DNA of 64,000 nucleotides, taken from contig NZ_JAUSZN010000001.1 of NCBI RefSeq assembly GCF_030817595.1, forward strand, positions 6,436,001-6,500,000, written 5' to 3'. Position numbers and translations under genes: made by a program. The notes under the pieces were generated by a model. It was not told the origin of the DNA, did not search any database, and worked only from the letters and a program-made list of their open reading frames with translations. This document shows, piece by piece, positions 51,985-59,928 of the stretch (the stretch's first letter is position 1; the number at the start of each line of letters is the position of its first letter). Source of the stretch: Neobacillus niacini. GTDB lineage: Bacteria > Bacillota > Bacilli > Bacillales > Cytobacillaceae.

Positions 51985-52806
51985 ATGAAGAAGAAAACAA
52001 TTACAATCATGGTTATTCTTTTCCTCCTATATGGTCAAGGGACTCATGCTGCCACAAATGTTAGTTACAAAATTGAAATGCTGCCATGGGAAGAAGTTAA
52101 TGAAATTTTGCCAAAGTATTCAAAGTTTACCGTCCTGGATATTGAAACCGGGAAGAAGTTTAAAGTTCAAAGACGTGCAGGAAGTCATCATGCCGATGTA
52201 CAGCCATTGACACCAAAGGATACCAAGGTTATGAAAAAAATCTACGGTGGAAAATGGAGCTGGAAACGGCGGGCCATCATTGTGATCAGTAACGACCAAT
52301 GGATTGCAGGATCCATGCACGGTATGCCTCATGGCGCAGGGGCTTTAAAAAATAACTTTCCTGGTCACTTTTGTATCCACTTTTACGGAAGTACGACCCA
52401 TCGAACCAATGCGATGGACCTCTCGCATATGTTGATGATTTTTAAGGCTTCAGGAAAGCTAGGGGAGTACTTAAGTAAGGCATCGCCTTATGAAACAGTT
52501 CAAGCATATATCGCTGGTTTAAAACAGCAGGATGTGTTTATTTCCAGGTTAATCAGTGCACAAAAGATTAATTGGGTGCCTGTTTTAGGTAAAATCGAGA
52601 ACGTTAGAATAACAAGAATGCCAATATTACCGGCCGAAGATTTAAGACAGGAAATAAGCATGGATGTACCAGTGGAAATTGACTGGTTTATAAAAAATAG
52701 AGGAAAGCAGCACTATAGTGGCGAAATCCATTTAATGCGTTTTTCAACAATGGAAGCTTGGAAGATAGATTCTGACTCGTTCTTGAAAGAAAATCATTTA
52801 AAATAA
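51985..52806 (+). CDS. Secreted protein of unknown function with HFCIHF motif
   Basis: 273 aa with a cleavable signal peptide (KTITIMVILFLLYGQGTHA|ATN). The body contains KFTVLDIETGKKFKVQRRAGS, then SMHGMPHGAGALKNNFPGHF and CIHFYGSTTH, a His/Cys-rich block that recurs in exported Firmicute proteins linked to cell-wall binding domains (from memory). The Cys flanked by His could be catalytic, as in L,D-transpeptidase-like folds, but I cannot assign a reaction. ATG follows AAAAGGGGG. It ends inside a long terminator hairpin. Confidence 0.7.
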   Translation: MKKKTITIMVILFLLYGQGTHAATNVSYKIEMLPWEEVNEILPKYSKFTVLDIETGKKFKVQRRAGSHHADVQPLTPKDTKVMKKIYGGKWSWKRRAIIVISNDQWIAGSMHGMPHGAGALKNNFPGHFCIHFYGSTTHRTNAMDLSHMLMIFKASGKLGEYLSKASPYETVQAYIAGLKQQDVFISRLISAQKINWVPVLGKIENVRITRMPILPAEDLRQEISMDVPVEIDWFIKNRGKQHYSGEIHLMRFSTMEAWKIDSDSFLKENHLK

Positions 52807-52855
52807 CATGAAAAAACACCTTTACTCCTAATAAGAAAAGGTGTTTTTTCATGTT
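52805..52855. terminator. Long bidirectional terminator
   Basis: An 18-bp stem (AACATGAAAAAACACCTT with its complement) around a ~15-base loop. Both convergent genes have their stop codons inside or beside it. Confidence 0.9.
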
Positions 52856-53096
52856 AAGCTTGTTGGCCAAATTTAATGAACGTTCTCTCGTCCTCAATTA
52901 AGCCGCAGGAGGCGCATTGAATTCGATAATCTGGTCCGTTATAAGGCAGATGAAACGGTTCTAATTCATTCTGACTATATTCTCTGATGACCTCACCGGA
53001 TAGTGGGTCTAGTTTTACAGACTGGGATACTTGTTGGATAATATTGAAACGGCTTCGATTGGTTTTACAATTAGGACATTTATATGGTGTAGACAT
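52854..53096 (-). CDS. Zinc-ribbon protein of unknown function
   Basis: 80 aa with two Cys pairs, CPNC (residues 7-10) and CASC (residues 62-65), a typical zinc ribbon. The middle is polar ([20 protein letters not shown]) and the end reads [13 protein letters not shown] know no specific family. The start follows AAGGAGATAACC on the minus strand. Convergent with the secreted protein gene, divergent from the FixH-type lipoprotein. Confidence 0.7.
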   Translation of the reverse strand: MSTPYKCPNCKTNRSRFNIIQQVSQSVKLDPLSGEVIREYSQNELEPFHLPYNGPDYRIQCASCGLIEDERTFIKFGQQA

Positions 53097-53273
53097 GGTT
53101 ATCTCCTTCCAAGTATAGTTTTATTTATTTTTTGCAATAATGTCCGAAAGTATGTAACAATGCAATTGAGGAGATTAACAGAACGCCTAGTCAACAATCT
53201 GGAAACGAATCTAAGGTATCACTCATCCGTTGCACATTGGTGTTTTGGAGCAATTAATAAAGGAGAGTTAACC

Positions 53274-53723
53274 ATGAAAAAATTCTTATTTCTAATTCTT
53301 ATTATAGTATCTGTATTGAGTATCAGTGCATGCAATAATAACGATAAAAAAGCTGATGAGCTGCCAGAGTTTGTAGAGGTGGATTTGAAGGTTAACCCTG
53401 AAAAGGGAAAAGTTAATGAACCGATGGTTTTTGAAGCAAAGGTAACCCAAGGAGATGAAAATGTTGAAGACGCCGAGGAGGTCACCTTTGAAATTTGGCG
53501 TTCCAAAGATGAAAAGCACGAAAAAATCAAAGTCGAACATACCACAGATGGAATCTATCGTTTAGAAAAATCATTTCAGCAAGAAGGAACTTATTACATA
53601 ATTTCTCACGTTACTGCTAGAGACATGCATAATATGCCTAAAAAAGTATTCGTTGTTGAAACACCTAGTGAGCCAGAAGATCCAAGTGAATCGAAGCATG
53701 ATATGAATATGGAAGGGCATTAA
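53274..53723 (+). CDS. FixH/YtkA-like domain lipoprotein
   Basis: 149 aa. The signal peptide ends in the lipobox SISAC. The mature part is a beta-rich YtkA-like domain (VEVDLKVNPEKGKVNEPMVFEAKVTQGDENVEDAEEVTF split over residues 35-73), ending in a His/Asp/Met-rich tail (SKHDMNMEGH) that might bind copper. Relatives lie beside copper or cytochrome oxidase genes. ATG at 53274 follows AAAGGAGAG. A longer in-frame reading upstream has no support. Confidence 0.82.
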   Translation: MKKFLFLILIIVSVLSISACNNNDKKADELPEFVEVDLKVNPEKGKVNEPMVFEAKVTQGDENVEDAEEVTFEIWRSKDEKHEKIKVEHTTDGIYRLEKSFQQEGTYYIISHVTARDMHNMPKKVFVVETPSEPEDPSESKHDMNMEGH

Positions 53724-53731
53724 GAACAAAA

Positions 53732-53873
53732 AGCGGAAGCGCCTTGACCAGGGAAAAAAGCAGTTCATTTTTTCGTAGCCCCGACAGGCAAAAGTTCTTC
53801 GGCAAAAAAAGACCGTTCTTTGGACTTTTATTGCCGAAGGTTTTTTGACCCCGAGGGGCTAGGTGCTGTAGCT
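53732..53873. repeat. Cloverleaf-like palindromic REP element (~142 bp)
   Basis: Nested inverted repeats: AGCGGAAGCGCCT at 53732 with AGGTGCTGTAGCT at 53861, then TAGCCCC with GGGGCTA, then CTTCGGCAA with TTGCCGAAG, and an inner AAAAG-A-CC hairpin. It has no coding potential. Elements with the same outer ends (AAGCGGAAGCGCC, AGCCCCGACAGGC, GGGGCTAGG) are frequent between genes in Bacillaceae, from memory. It stands directly before the IS3-type element. Confidence 0.75.
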
Positions 53874-54019
53874 AGATTAAAAAAGGAAAAGACAGCTGAC
53901 TTGAACTATAACCCGAATAATGGACACTATTAAAAAAGTCCGTTATTCGGGTTTTTCTGTGTCCATTTTATAGAAACCCGTTTATAATCATTTCAAAGAT
54001 GTGAGCGGAGGACATAAAG

Positions 54020-54448
54020 TTGAGTAAAATTATTTTTAATGAGATTCAAATGAAGTTACTTGAACAGAACCCTAATGTACAACACGTATCTGAGCGTTCG
54101 ATATCCTATAAACCAGAGTTTAAGGTTGAAGCAATTAAGGAAAATTCAAATGGTAAAGGTCCTGCCCAAATTTTTATTGAACACGGATTTGACTTAGAGG
54201 TAATTGGGACTGATAAACCAGGACAATGTTTGAAACGCTGGAGGAAAACATATGAGGAGTTTGGAGAGGATGGCTTCTTCACAGAACGACGTGGAAAAGG
54301 AGCTACAGGTAGACCTTCTTCAAAGCCTCTTTCGGCGGAGGACAACCTTAAGAAAGCTGAAGCGCGTATTAAATATTTAGAAGCTGAACTTGAATTCTTA
54401 AAAAAGTTAGACGAACTCGAAAGGCAGGCGAAGAAGAAGAAAAAGTAA
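54020..54448 (+). CDS. IS3 family transposase OrfA
   Basis: 142 aa, the DNA-binding part with a helix-turn-helix region (YKPEFKVEAIKENSNGKGPA to CLKRWRKTYEEFG) and a C-terminal leucine-zipper coiled coil (LKKAEARIKYLEAELEFLKKL). The gene ends AAG-AAA-AAG-TAA; the G-AAAAAG run at 54439-54445 is a probable -1 frameshift site joining it to OrfB, whose frame is -1 and open from there. The start is TTG behind GGAGGA. Confidence 0.9.
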   Translation: MSKIIFNEIQMKLLEQNPNVQHVSERSISYKPEFKVEAIKENSNGKGPAQIFIEHGFDLEVIGTDKPGQCLKRWRKTYEEFGEDGFFTERRGKGATGRPSSKPLSAEDNLKKAEARIKYLEAELEFLKKLDELERQAKKKKK

Positions 54449-54507
54449 CAATTTCAGAGAAGTATGCGCTTATTGAAAATACAATTCGAAAGTTTAATCT
54501 TAAACAT

Positions 54508-55350
54508 ATGGTGAAATTCCTATGTGAAAAGGCTGAGGTTAGTCGAAGTGGATATTATGCTTGGCTAAAGGCTGAGAACAAGCGTAATAAACGAGAAGAG
54601 AACGATTGGAAAGATTATGAGTTAATCAAGGAAATATTCGATAAGAAAAAGGGATACGCAGGTGCCTTAACAATTAAAATGATTTTAGAGAATGATTATT
54701 TTGTGGAGATGAATCATAAAAAGATTCGTCGCATTATGAGAAAGTATAATTTAGTAGCGAAAGTCCGCCAGATAAATCCTTATAAGCAAATGGCCAAAGC
54801 AACACAAGAACATAAGACCCTCCCTAACCTATTAAATAGGGAATTTAACCAAGAAGAACCTGGGAAAGTATTATTAACAGATATTACTTATGTGTATTTC
54901 GGTTCTTCGCAACCTGCCTATTTATCATGTGTAAAAGATGCTTCTACAAGGGAAATTATGGCTTACCATTTGTCCAAAACTTTAAAAATGGATCTGGTGT
55001 ATTCTACATTGGACAAGCTCTCTGATGCACTGGGTGGAATCATTCATCCAGAAGCTATGATTCACTCGGACCAAGGGTTCCATTATACCCATCCAGAATT
55101 TCAAAAAAGAGTTAAAAAGATGGAACTCACTCAGTCGATGTCCCGTAAGGGGAATTGTTGGGATAATGCCCCAATGGAATCATTCTTTGGGCATTTAAAG
55201 GATGAAGTTGACTATTCTTCATGCCAAACCTTTGAAGAATTACAAGAATTGATAGGAAACTATATGGAGGAATACAACAATAGCCGTTATCAGTGGAGTC
55301 TAAATAAAATGACTCCGGCACAATACCGGAGTCACTTATTAGCAGCGTAA
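54508..55350 (+). CDS. IS3 family transposase OrfB (DDE integrase)
   Basis: 280 aa from the ATG, but probably made as an OrfAB fusion by -1 frameshifting near 54440. HTH_21 region (FLCEKAEVSRSGYYAWLK), then the rve integrase core with catalytic Asp in LLTDITYVYF, Asp in IHSDQGFHYTH and Glu in PMESFFGHLKDE. All three acids are intact, so the element may be active. Confidence 0.92.
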   Translation: MVKFLCEKAEVSRSGYYAWLKAENKRNKREENDWKDYELIKEIFDKKKGYAGALTIKMILENDYFVEMNHKKIRRIMRKYNLVAKVRQINPYKQMAKATQEHKTLPNLLNREFNQEEPGKVLLTDITYVYFGSSQPAYLSCVKDASTREIMAYHLSKTLKMDLVYSTLDKLSDALGGIIHPEAMIHSDQGFHYTHPEFQKRVKKMELTQSMSRKGNCWDNAPMESFFGHLKDEVDYSSCQTFEELQELIGNYMEEYNNSRYQWSLNKMTPAQYRSHLLAA

Positions 55351-55420
55351 ATATTCTGGTCTTTTTTTAGACTGTCCATTTTATGGGTCACAGTTCAACT
55401 GTAAGACTGTCTTTTTCTTT

Positions 55421-55885
55421 TTAGATTTCTGTAACATCGATTTGAGAATATTGAATGTCATGTGATTTTATTAATTTAATCTCGAGTATTCCATCTTTAT
55501 ATTTTGCGGTGGATCCCTTCTTTTTTACGATTGCTGGAAGCTTAATCGAATGTTTATCATCTCGCTTTGGTATATGCTCCACCATCAACTGGTTAGCCGT
55601 ATGATAGATCTGCAAATCTTTAAGGTGAGATTCCTCTTTAATAGGGATCCTGACAAAAACAGCATCATGTGTTTCAAAGGCTGAAGCGTTCAATGAATTT
55701 GCCTGCTGAGAGGGCTGGGGGCGAAAATGATTGACGAAATCATGAGAATTTAAGGTGCTTTCGGATTGAGCGGGCATGACATTTCCCAAAATCCCTTTGA
55801 TAAATTGATCAATTTCATCAGGTTTCATTTGCTGAAGCTTATTCTTCATATCTTTATTAAACGGAAAAAAATTAAACGGGAACAA
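55421..55885 (-). CDS. Hsp20/alpha-crystallin-like protein
   Basis: 154 aa. The C-terminal half is a small heat-shock-type beta sandwich: AVFVRIPIKEESHLKDLQIYH, then SIKLPAIVKKKGSTAKYKDGILEIKL, where KDGILEIKL corresponds to the A-x-x-x-x-G-V-L signature. The N-terminal half is rich in Phe, Gln and Met. Bacillus spore Hsp20-like proteins (CotM, CotP, GerT) look like this. Start TTG at 55885 is preceded by GGTGGGGAG; the ATG at 55915 lacks one. An IS3-type element has separated it from its terminator. Confidence 0.75.
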   Translation of the reverse strand: MFPFNFFPFNKDMKNKLQQMKPDEIDQFIKGILGNVMPAQSESTLNSHDFVNHFRPQPSQQANSLNASAFETHDAVFVRIPIKEESHLKDLQIYHTANQLMVEHIPKRDDKHSIKLPAIVKKKGSTAKYKDGILEIKLIKSHDIQYSQIDVTEI

Positions 55886-56034
55886 ACACTCCCCACCTTT
55901 CAGCGCACTGAGCATTGATATCTTATTCTATGCAGCATAGGCTGATAGCGTTATAAATAACTAGAAATTTGAAAATATAAATTAAGCCTTCCAAACATAT
56001 AGTTTTAGAAAACATTATTGTGAGGTTATGGCTC

Positions 56035-56817
56035 GTGAAGAAAAAAACCGCTTTAATTACTGGAGGAGCTACTGGTTTAGGGAAAAAAACTGCCTGCCAG
56101 CTTGCAAAACAAGGTTATCAGCTTGCTATTAACTATCGGAACAGTAATCGAGAAGCAATACTTCTTTCAAAGGAGCTTGAAGAGAAGTTCGGAGGTAAAA
56201 TTATTTGTGTTCAAGGAGATGTGGCTAATCAGGCAGATTGTACACAGATTGTTGAAACAGTTATTTCTGAATTGAACTCCATCGATGTTGTCATTCATAA
56301 TGCAGGACCCTATATACGTGAAAGGAAAAAAATGACGGATTACTCGTTCGATGAATGGAATTATATAATTAATGGGAACTTAAATGCTGTTTTTCATTTA
56401 TCGAAAGCGATAATTCCTATGATGAGAGAGAGGCGATGGGGAAGAATTATCACAATGGGATTTGAAAGAGTGGAAACCACTCCTGGCTGGGTTTACCGTT
56501 CAGCATTTGCTGCAGCAAAAACAGGGCTGGCATCACTGACTAGAACGATAGCACTCGAAGAAGCCGCAAATGGAATAACGGCTAATATGGTTTGCCCTGG
56601 GGATATCATATCTCACTGGAAGGAAAAAGGTATCGGGGAAGCGAGCTCAAGTGAAAAGGTTCCAGTAGGAAGACAGGGAACAGGGGAGGATATATCGCGA
56701 GTCATTTCATTTCTCGTTGACGAAAAGTCTGACTTTATAACCGGAAGTATCATCCCGATCACTGGAGGAGTGGACGTCCTCGGAAAAGTTTATTCTCAAA
56801 AAGGTCAGTCACAATAA
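56035..56817 (+). CDS. SDR-family protein lacking catalytic Tyr
   Basis: 260-aa short-chain dehydrogenase fold. The NAD(P) motif is TGGATGLGKKTACQ and NNAG is present as HNAGPY. In the active site the YxxxK position reads FAAAK (SAFAAAKTGL), so Tyr is replaced by Phe, and the Ser of the catalytic triad is also missing (IITMGFERVE). The Lys remains. It may be a non-catalytic binding protein or use another residue. GTG at 56035 follows GAGGT at 8 bases. Confidence 0.82.
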   Translation: MKKKTALITGGATGLGKKTACQLAKQGYQLAINYRNSNREAILLSKELEEKFGGKIICVQGDVANQADCTQIVETVISELNSIDVVIHNAGPYIRERKKMTDYSFDEWNYIINGNLNAVFHLSKAIIPMMRERRWGRIITMGFERVETTPGWVYRSAFAAAKTGLASLTRTIALEEAANGITANMVCPGDIISHWKEKGIGEASSSEKVPVGRQGTGEDISRVISFLVDEKSDFITGSIIPITGGVDVLGKVYSQKGQSQ

Positions 56818-56917
56818 TGCTCCTTTTACAATTTTTTGAACTATTCTATTTTTTAGAATGATTTTTGTTCCTTTTGTGGATAATAGATGTAACACATCTA
56901 TGAAAGGAGCAAAAAAA

Positions 56918-57076
56918 ATGAGTTTTAACATGAATCGTATTAATCCAAATCAAACTCAAGTATTTTTTCATGATGGTCGTTTTGAAACATTAACGAACGA
57001 GGAACTAGAAGAATTTTTGCTCCATATGGGTATTAGTGAGGTTAATTCCGGAACGGAACCAAACTTAACGGAATAA
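56918..57076 (+). CDS. Hypothetical small protein
   Basis: 52 aa: MSFNMNRINPNQTQVFFHDG, then RFETLTNEELEEFLLHMGIS and an acidic end. Small, soluble, with one predicted helix. The clear AAAGGAG ribosome site, own terminator and spacing support it as a gene. Family unknown. Confidence 0.65.
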   Translation: MSFNMNRINPNQTQVFFHDGRFETLTNEELEEFLLHMGISEVNSGTEPNLTE

Positions 57077-57096
57077 TTTAAATTCTTTTTATATCA

Positions 57097-57128
57097 AAAA
57101 AAGCAATCGGCTATGCCGGTTGCTTTTA
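57097..57128. terminator. Bidirectional terminator
   Basis: AAAAGCAATCGGC pairs with GCCGGTTGCTTTT (one G-U) around TAT; both flanks are A/T-rich. It lies between two convergent genes. Confidence 0.88.
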
Positions 57129-57689
57129 TGCTTCTAACAAATGTGATGGTTCCTCTTGTACAGAACCATTATTGCGCATAAGGTAGAAGGAGTATTGATC
57201 TTTTGGTATTTCATATAAATCATACACATCACCATCAGCATTCAACTGATCGTAAAGTGATTTTCTCGTTTCATTTGCCTTAACCACGTAAGGGAGTTTT
57301 TCTGCAGCCTTAATAGACCTAATATTAACTTTACGAATCCTCATAAAAATCGTTTCTATACCTAACGTATAAAAAACCTCTTGAAAAAAGGCATCCTTTG
57401 CAGGGGCGTTATAACCTTTACCGTGATAAGGCTTTCCAAGCCATGTGCCCAAAAATCCTGCATTATCTTCAATATCAAAAAGATTAATGGTTCCGATAGG
57501 GGCACCCCATTCATCTAGGATGGTCCGCGAAATTAATTCACCGCGCTCTTCTGCTTCTATTGTTTGTTTCGTCATAAAGATAAATTCTTCATAAGAAGAA
57601 CATTTTTGACGCACAAAAGGGAAGACATCTGGATGCGACATAAGTTCAAATAATACATGGCTGTCTTGAAGATCTCGTTTCTTAAGCAT
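57126..57689 (-). CDS. GNAT family N-acetyltransferase
   Basis: 187 aa GNAT (RimJ/RimL-like). It has LKKRDLQDSHVLFELMSHPDV, the beta region PIGTINLFDIEDNAGFLGTWLGKPYHGKGYN (acetyl-CoA loop within GKPYHGKGYN), and IRKVNIRSIKAAEKL, typical of ribosomal-protein or tRNA-linked acetyltransferases. The substrate is unknown. ATG at 57689 follows GGAGGG. A ~200-nt structured leader containing a tRNA-like fold lies upstream, so post-transcriptional control is probable. Confidence 0.85.
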   Translation of the reverse strand: MLKKRDLQDSHVLFELMSHPDVFPFVRQKCSSYEEFIFMTKQTIEAEERGELISRTILDEWGAPIGTINLFDIEDNAGFLGTWLGKPYHGKGYNAPAKDAFFQEVFYTLGIETIFMRIRKVNIRSIKAAEKLPYVVKANETRKSLYDQLNADGDVYDLYEIPKDQYSFYLMRNNGSVQEEPSHLLEA

Positions 57690-57704
57690 TGAATTTCCCT
57701 CCAT

Positions 57705-57945
57705 TTGGGCAATCCGATCCCATGTCTAAAGAAGCGGCCCACCCACGAAATTTTTTATTCAGATAAACTAAAAAATTTCGGGGTGGGAATCGAACCCACT
57801 AGAACCAGGTATTACTGGTGGCGCACCATTTGCCTTCCCTATATCATTTTTTTTGCTGCAAAAATAATGTGATTTACCCCCTAGATTTTTAGGCCTTTTT
57901 CGGTTTCACTTAGAGTATCATACTAGAAAAAATAAAAAAAATAAA
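57705..57945 (-). promoter_or_regulatory. Promoter and structured 5' leader of the GNAT gene
   Basis: The minus strand carries a possible promoter (TATGAT at 57917-57922, weak TTTATT 17 bases before). Then follow hairpins: CCTA-AAAATC-TAGG (57880s), an A/T-rich stem across 57843-57873, the tRNA-like element (57780-57839), and an 18-bp hairpin (57739-57787) whose 5' arm overlaps the T-arm. The ribosome site and start follow about 45 bases later. This accounts for the whole ~300-base gap. Confidence 0.55.
57780..57839 (-). ncRNA. tRNA-like element in the leader (60 nt)
   Basis: Read on the minus strand: GGG-AA, a D-arm-like GGC-AAATGGTGC-GCC, an anticodon-arm-like ACCAG-TAATAC-CTGGT, a 4-base variable TCTA, a perfect T-arm GTGGG-TTCGATT-CCCAC and a CCC closing the GGG. 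The T-loop fits TTCRANT exactly. The acceptor stem is only 3 bp and there is no CCA, so it is not a normal tRNA. The following CCCACCC can instead pair with GGGTGGG downstream. Confidence 0.55.
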
Positions 57946-57998
57946 TAGGTTTTTTGTGGTTTTTTCGTGTTTATTTATTGGCAAATTTCAACATATTT

Positions 57999-59129
57999 CT
58001 ACTGTTCTGAGAAAACGATTTCACCGCCAGTCATCGTCCATTTTGGTTTTGCTAAATAATGAAAAGGATGGTGACTCCATAAAACTAAGTCGGCATCTTT
58101 TCCTGCCTCAATGCTGCCTAATTGGTGATCTAACCGTAGGTTTCTCGCTGGTAAAATGGTAATCCCTTCTAATGCCTTTTGCTCCGAAAGACCTTCTCGA
58201 ACTGCAATCCCCGCACATATATTCAAATACTGAATAGGTGTATAGGGGTGATCCGTCGTAATCGATACTTCGACACCGTTATTAGTAAGCTCTTGATAGG
58301 TTTTCCAAGTTTTGTTTTTGAGTTCAATTTTGGATCTCCTAGTTAAGGTTGGACCAACAGATACTTTTAAATTCCTTCCAGAAAACTCACTGGCAATTAA
58401 ATGGCCTTCCGTACAGTGCTCAATTCTTAAATCTAGGTTGAATTCCTCAGCGAGACGCAATGCAGTAATAATATCATCTGCACGATGCGCGTGAATTCTA
58501 ACTGGGATTTCCCTCTTTAAAGCCATAACCAGTGGTGCAACTCTAAGATTTTCTGGGTTATCTGTATGGATTGCTTTATAGAACGCTTCCCGCAGCATTC
58601 CCATTATGCCCATTCTCGTTATCGAGTCATTATTCCCCTGACTATGGATTCTTTTTGGATTTTCTCCTAATGCAAGCTTTAGACCTGCAATTTCTTGAAC
58701 AATCATTTTATTAACATTTTTCCCGATTGTTTTGATAACAGATGTGGTACCGCCAATAACATTGGCACTTCCAGGCATGACATGTGCGGTGGTGATTCCG
58801 CTTTTAATTGCATCGGAAAAGGCAGGATCTAATGGATAGACGCCGTCAATGGCTCTTATGTGTGGAGTCATTGCTTCAGCTGTTTCGTTTGCGTCATTAC
58901 CAGCCCAGCCCGTCCCTTCATCATAAAGTCCTAAATGTGTATGAACATCAATGAAACCTGGCAATAAATAGAGATTAGCACAATCAATAATTTTGACATT
59001 CGCTTCGGTAGGAAGATTCTTTCCCACTTTAATTATTTTTCCATTATCAACTAGAACATCACCGTTTTTTAGTGGTTCAGATGTAATGGGATAAACTGTT
59101 CCATTTTTTAAAAGAATTTTCATGAACAT
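57999..59129 (-). CDS. Amidohydrolase family protein
   Basis: 376-aa metal-dependent hydrolase of the imidazolonepropionase/urease superfamily. Metal ligands: FIDVHTHLG, HAHRADDI, IEHCTEGH and TTDHPYTP (Asp as general base). The flanking N- and C-terminal beta sandwich reads KILLKNGTVYPIT and DADLVLWSHHPF. It is like exported or cytosolic amidohydrolases of unknown substrate in Firmicutes. The start is ATG 59129 behind AAAGG; ATG at 59123 is equally possible. It may read into the GNAT leader, since no terminator is obvious. Confidence 0.87.
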   Translation of the reverse strand: MFMKILLKNGTVYPITSEPLKNGDVLVDNGKIIKVGKNLPTEANVKIIDCANLYLLPGFIDVHTHLGLYDEGTGWAGNDANETAEAMTPHIRAIDGVYPLDPAFSDAIKSGITTAHVMPGSANVIGGTTSVIKTIGKNVNKMIVQEIAGLKLALGENPKRIHSQGNNDSITRMGIMGMLREAFYKAIHTDNPENLRVAPLVMALKREIPVRIHAHRADDIITALRLAEEFNLDLRIEHCTEGHLIASEFSGRNLKVSVGPTLTRRSKIELKNKTWKTYQELTNNGVEVSITTDHPYTPIQYLNICAGIAVREGLSEQKALEGITILPARNLRLDHQLGSIEAGKDADLVLWSHHPFHYLAKPKWTMTGGEIVFSEQ

Positions 59130-59296
59130 TAAACCTTTCTACACGCTGGTAATATTATTTTTATTATTTTATCAACTTGAGGATTGAGTTGATAGTGGAA
59201 AATAAATGATTTTTAAAAAAATTATGAAACCTTTTACTCATGGCAGCGTAAGTATTAGGGAAAGATTGAAAAATTTTCCGTTGGGGGAATCATAAA

Positions 59297-59620
59297 ATGA
59301 TAAAAAGCGAAGAAAGAATGCTTGCAGCAATTCTCTATGTTGTTAGTCTATTTTTTCCGATTATAGGTCCTCTTGTTATTTGGTTATTAAAGAAGGATGA
59401 GTCATCATTTATCAATTATCATGGAAGAGAATATTTTAACTTCTTCATATCATACACAGTTTATTCTGTTGTAAGCGGCATTTTAATTTTCCTTGTTGTA
59501 GGTATTTTCTTATTATGGATTTTGGGTATTATGGCCCTGGTATTTACAATCATTGCAGCAGTCAAGGCATACGAAGGAAATGAATATCGATTCCCATTAA
59601 TTTTTAGAGTTATAAAATAA
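59297..59620 (+). CDS. DUF4870 domain membrane protein
   Basis: 107 aa with three hydrophobic helices. EERMLAAILYVVSLFFPIIGPLVIWLLKKDES, FINYHGREYFNF and YTVYSVVSGILIFLVVGIF are typical of DUF4870, small membrane proteins of unknown function often linked to envelope stress. The ATG follows TTGGGGGA. Independent of the downstream ABC module by a terminator. Confidence 0.85.
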   Translation: MIKSEERMLAAILYVVSLFFPIIGPLVIWLLKKDESSFINYHGREYFNFFISYTVYSVVSGILIFLVVGIFLLWILGIMALVFTIIAAVKAYEGNEYRFPLIFRVIK

Positions 59621-59636
59621 TAAAAATAGACCACCT

Positions 59637-59666
59637 AGCCCAGCAAAAAATTTTTGCTGGGTTTTG
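59637..59666 (+). terminator. Intrinsic terminator
   Basis: CCCAGCAAAAA pairs with TTTTTGCTGGG, followed by TTTTG. Confidence 0.8.
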
Positions 59667-59727
59667 AACGTTTTTATAGTTCAAACGTCATAACAATATA
59701 TAAAGCATAAAACAAGGGGGAATTCAC

Positions 59728-59928
59728 ATGGAATTATTAGAAGGATTAAACTGGGGATTGATCGCACCATTATTTATTATCCAACTTATCTTACTAATTG
59801 TATCGTTTGTGGACTTATCACGCATTGAAAAGACCAATGGTCCGAAACTGCTTTGGGTGTTCATCATTATTTTTGTAAGCATTATTGGACCTATTCTTTA
59901 TTTTGTAATTGGAAGGAGAAATGATTAA
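59728..59928 (+). CDS. PLDc_N domain small membrane protein (YxlE-like)
   Basis: 66 aa with two membrane helices (APLFIIQLILLIVSFVDL and LLWVFIIIFVSIIGPILYFVIG) and the PLDc_N ending GPILYFVIGRR. In B. subtilis YxlE is encoded with the YxlF/YxlG ABC transporter in the sigY operon and dampens SigY activity. Here no sigma factor is adjacent. The stop shares bases with the start of the ATPase gene (TAATG). Confidence 0.85.
   Translation: MELLEGLNWGLIAPLFIIQLILLIVSFVDLSRIEKTNGPKLLWVFIIIFVSIIGPILYFVIGRRND

Larger units (their letters stand above)
53902..55397 (+). mobile_element. IS3-family (IS150-type) insertion sequence
   Basis: 1,496 bp with imperfect ~40-base inverted ends beginning TGAACT(A/G)T(A/G)ACCC and sharing AATGGACA and AAAAAAG. 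It is flanked by a 3-base direct repeat ACT (53899-53901 and 55398-55400). Just inside the left end, AACCCGAATAA pairs with TTATTCGGGTT and GGAC with GTCC (53910-53954), a terminator that blocks outside transcription. OrfA and OrfB are intact. Confidence 0.93.

Noticed and set aside
57780..57839. Functional tRNA gene
   Set aside because: The acceptor stem is only 3 bp, total length 60, and no CCA or discriminator is in place; I list it as tRNA-like.
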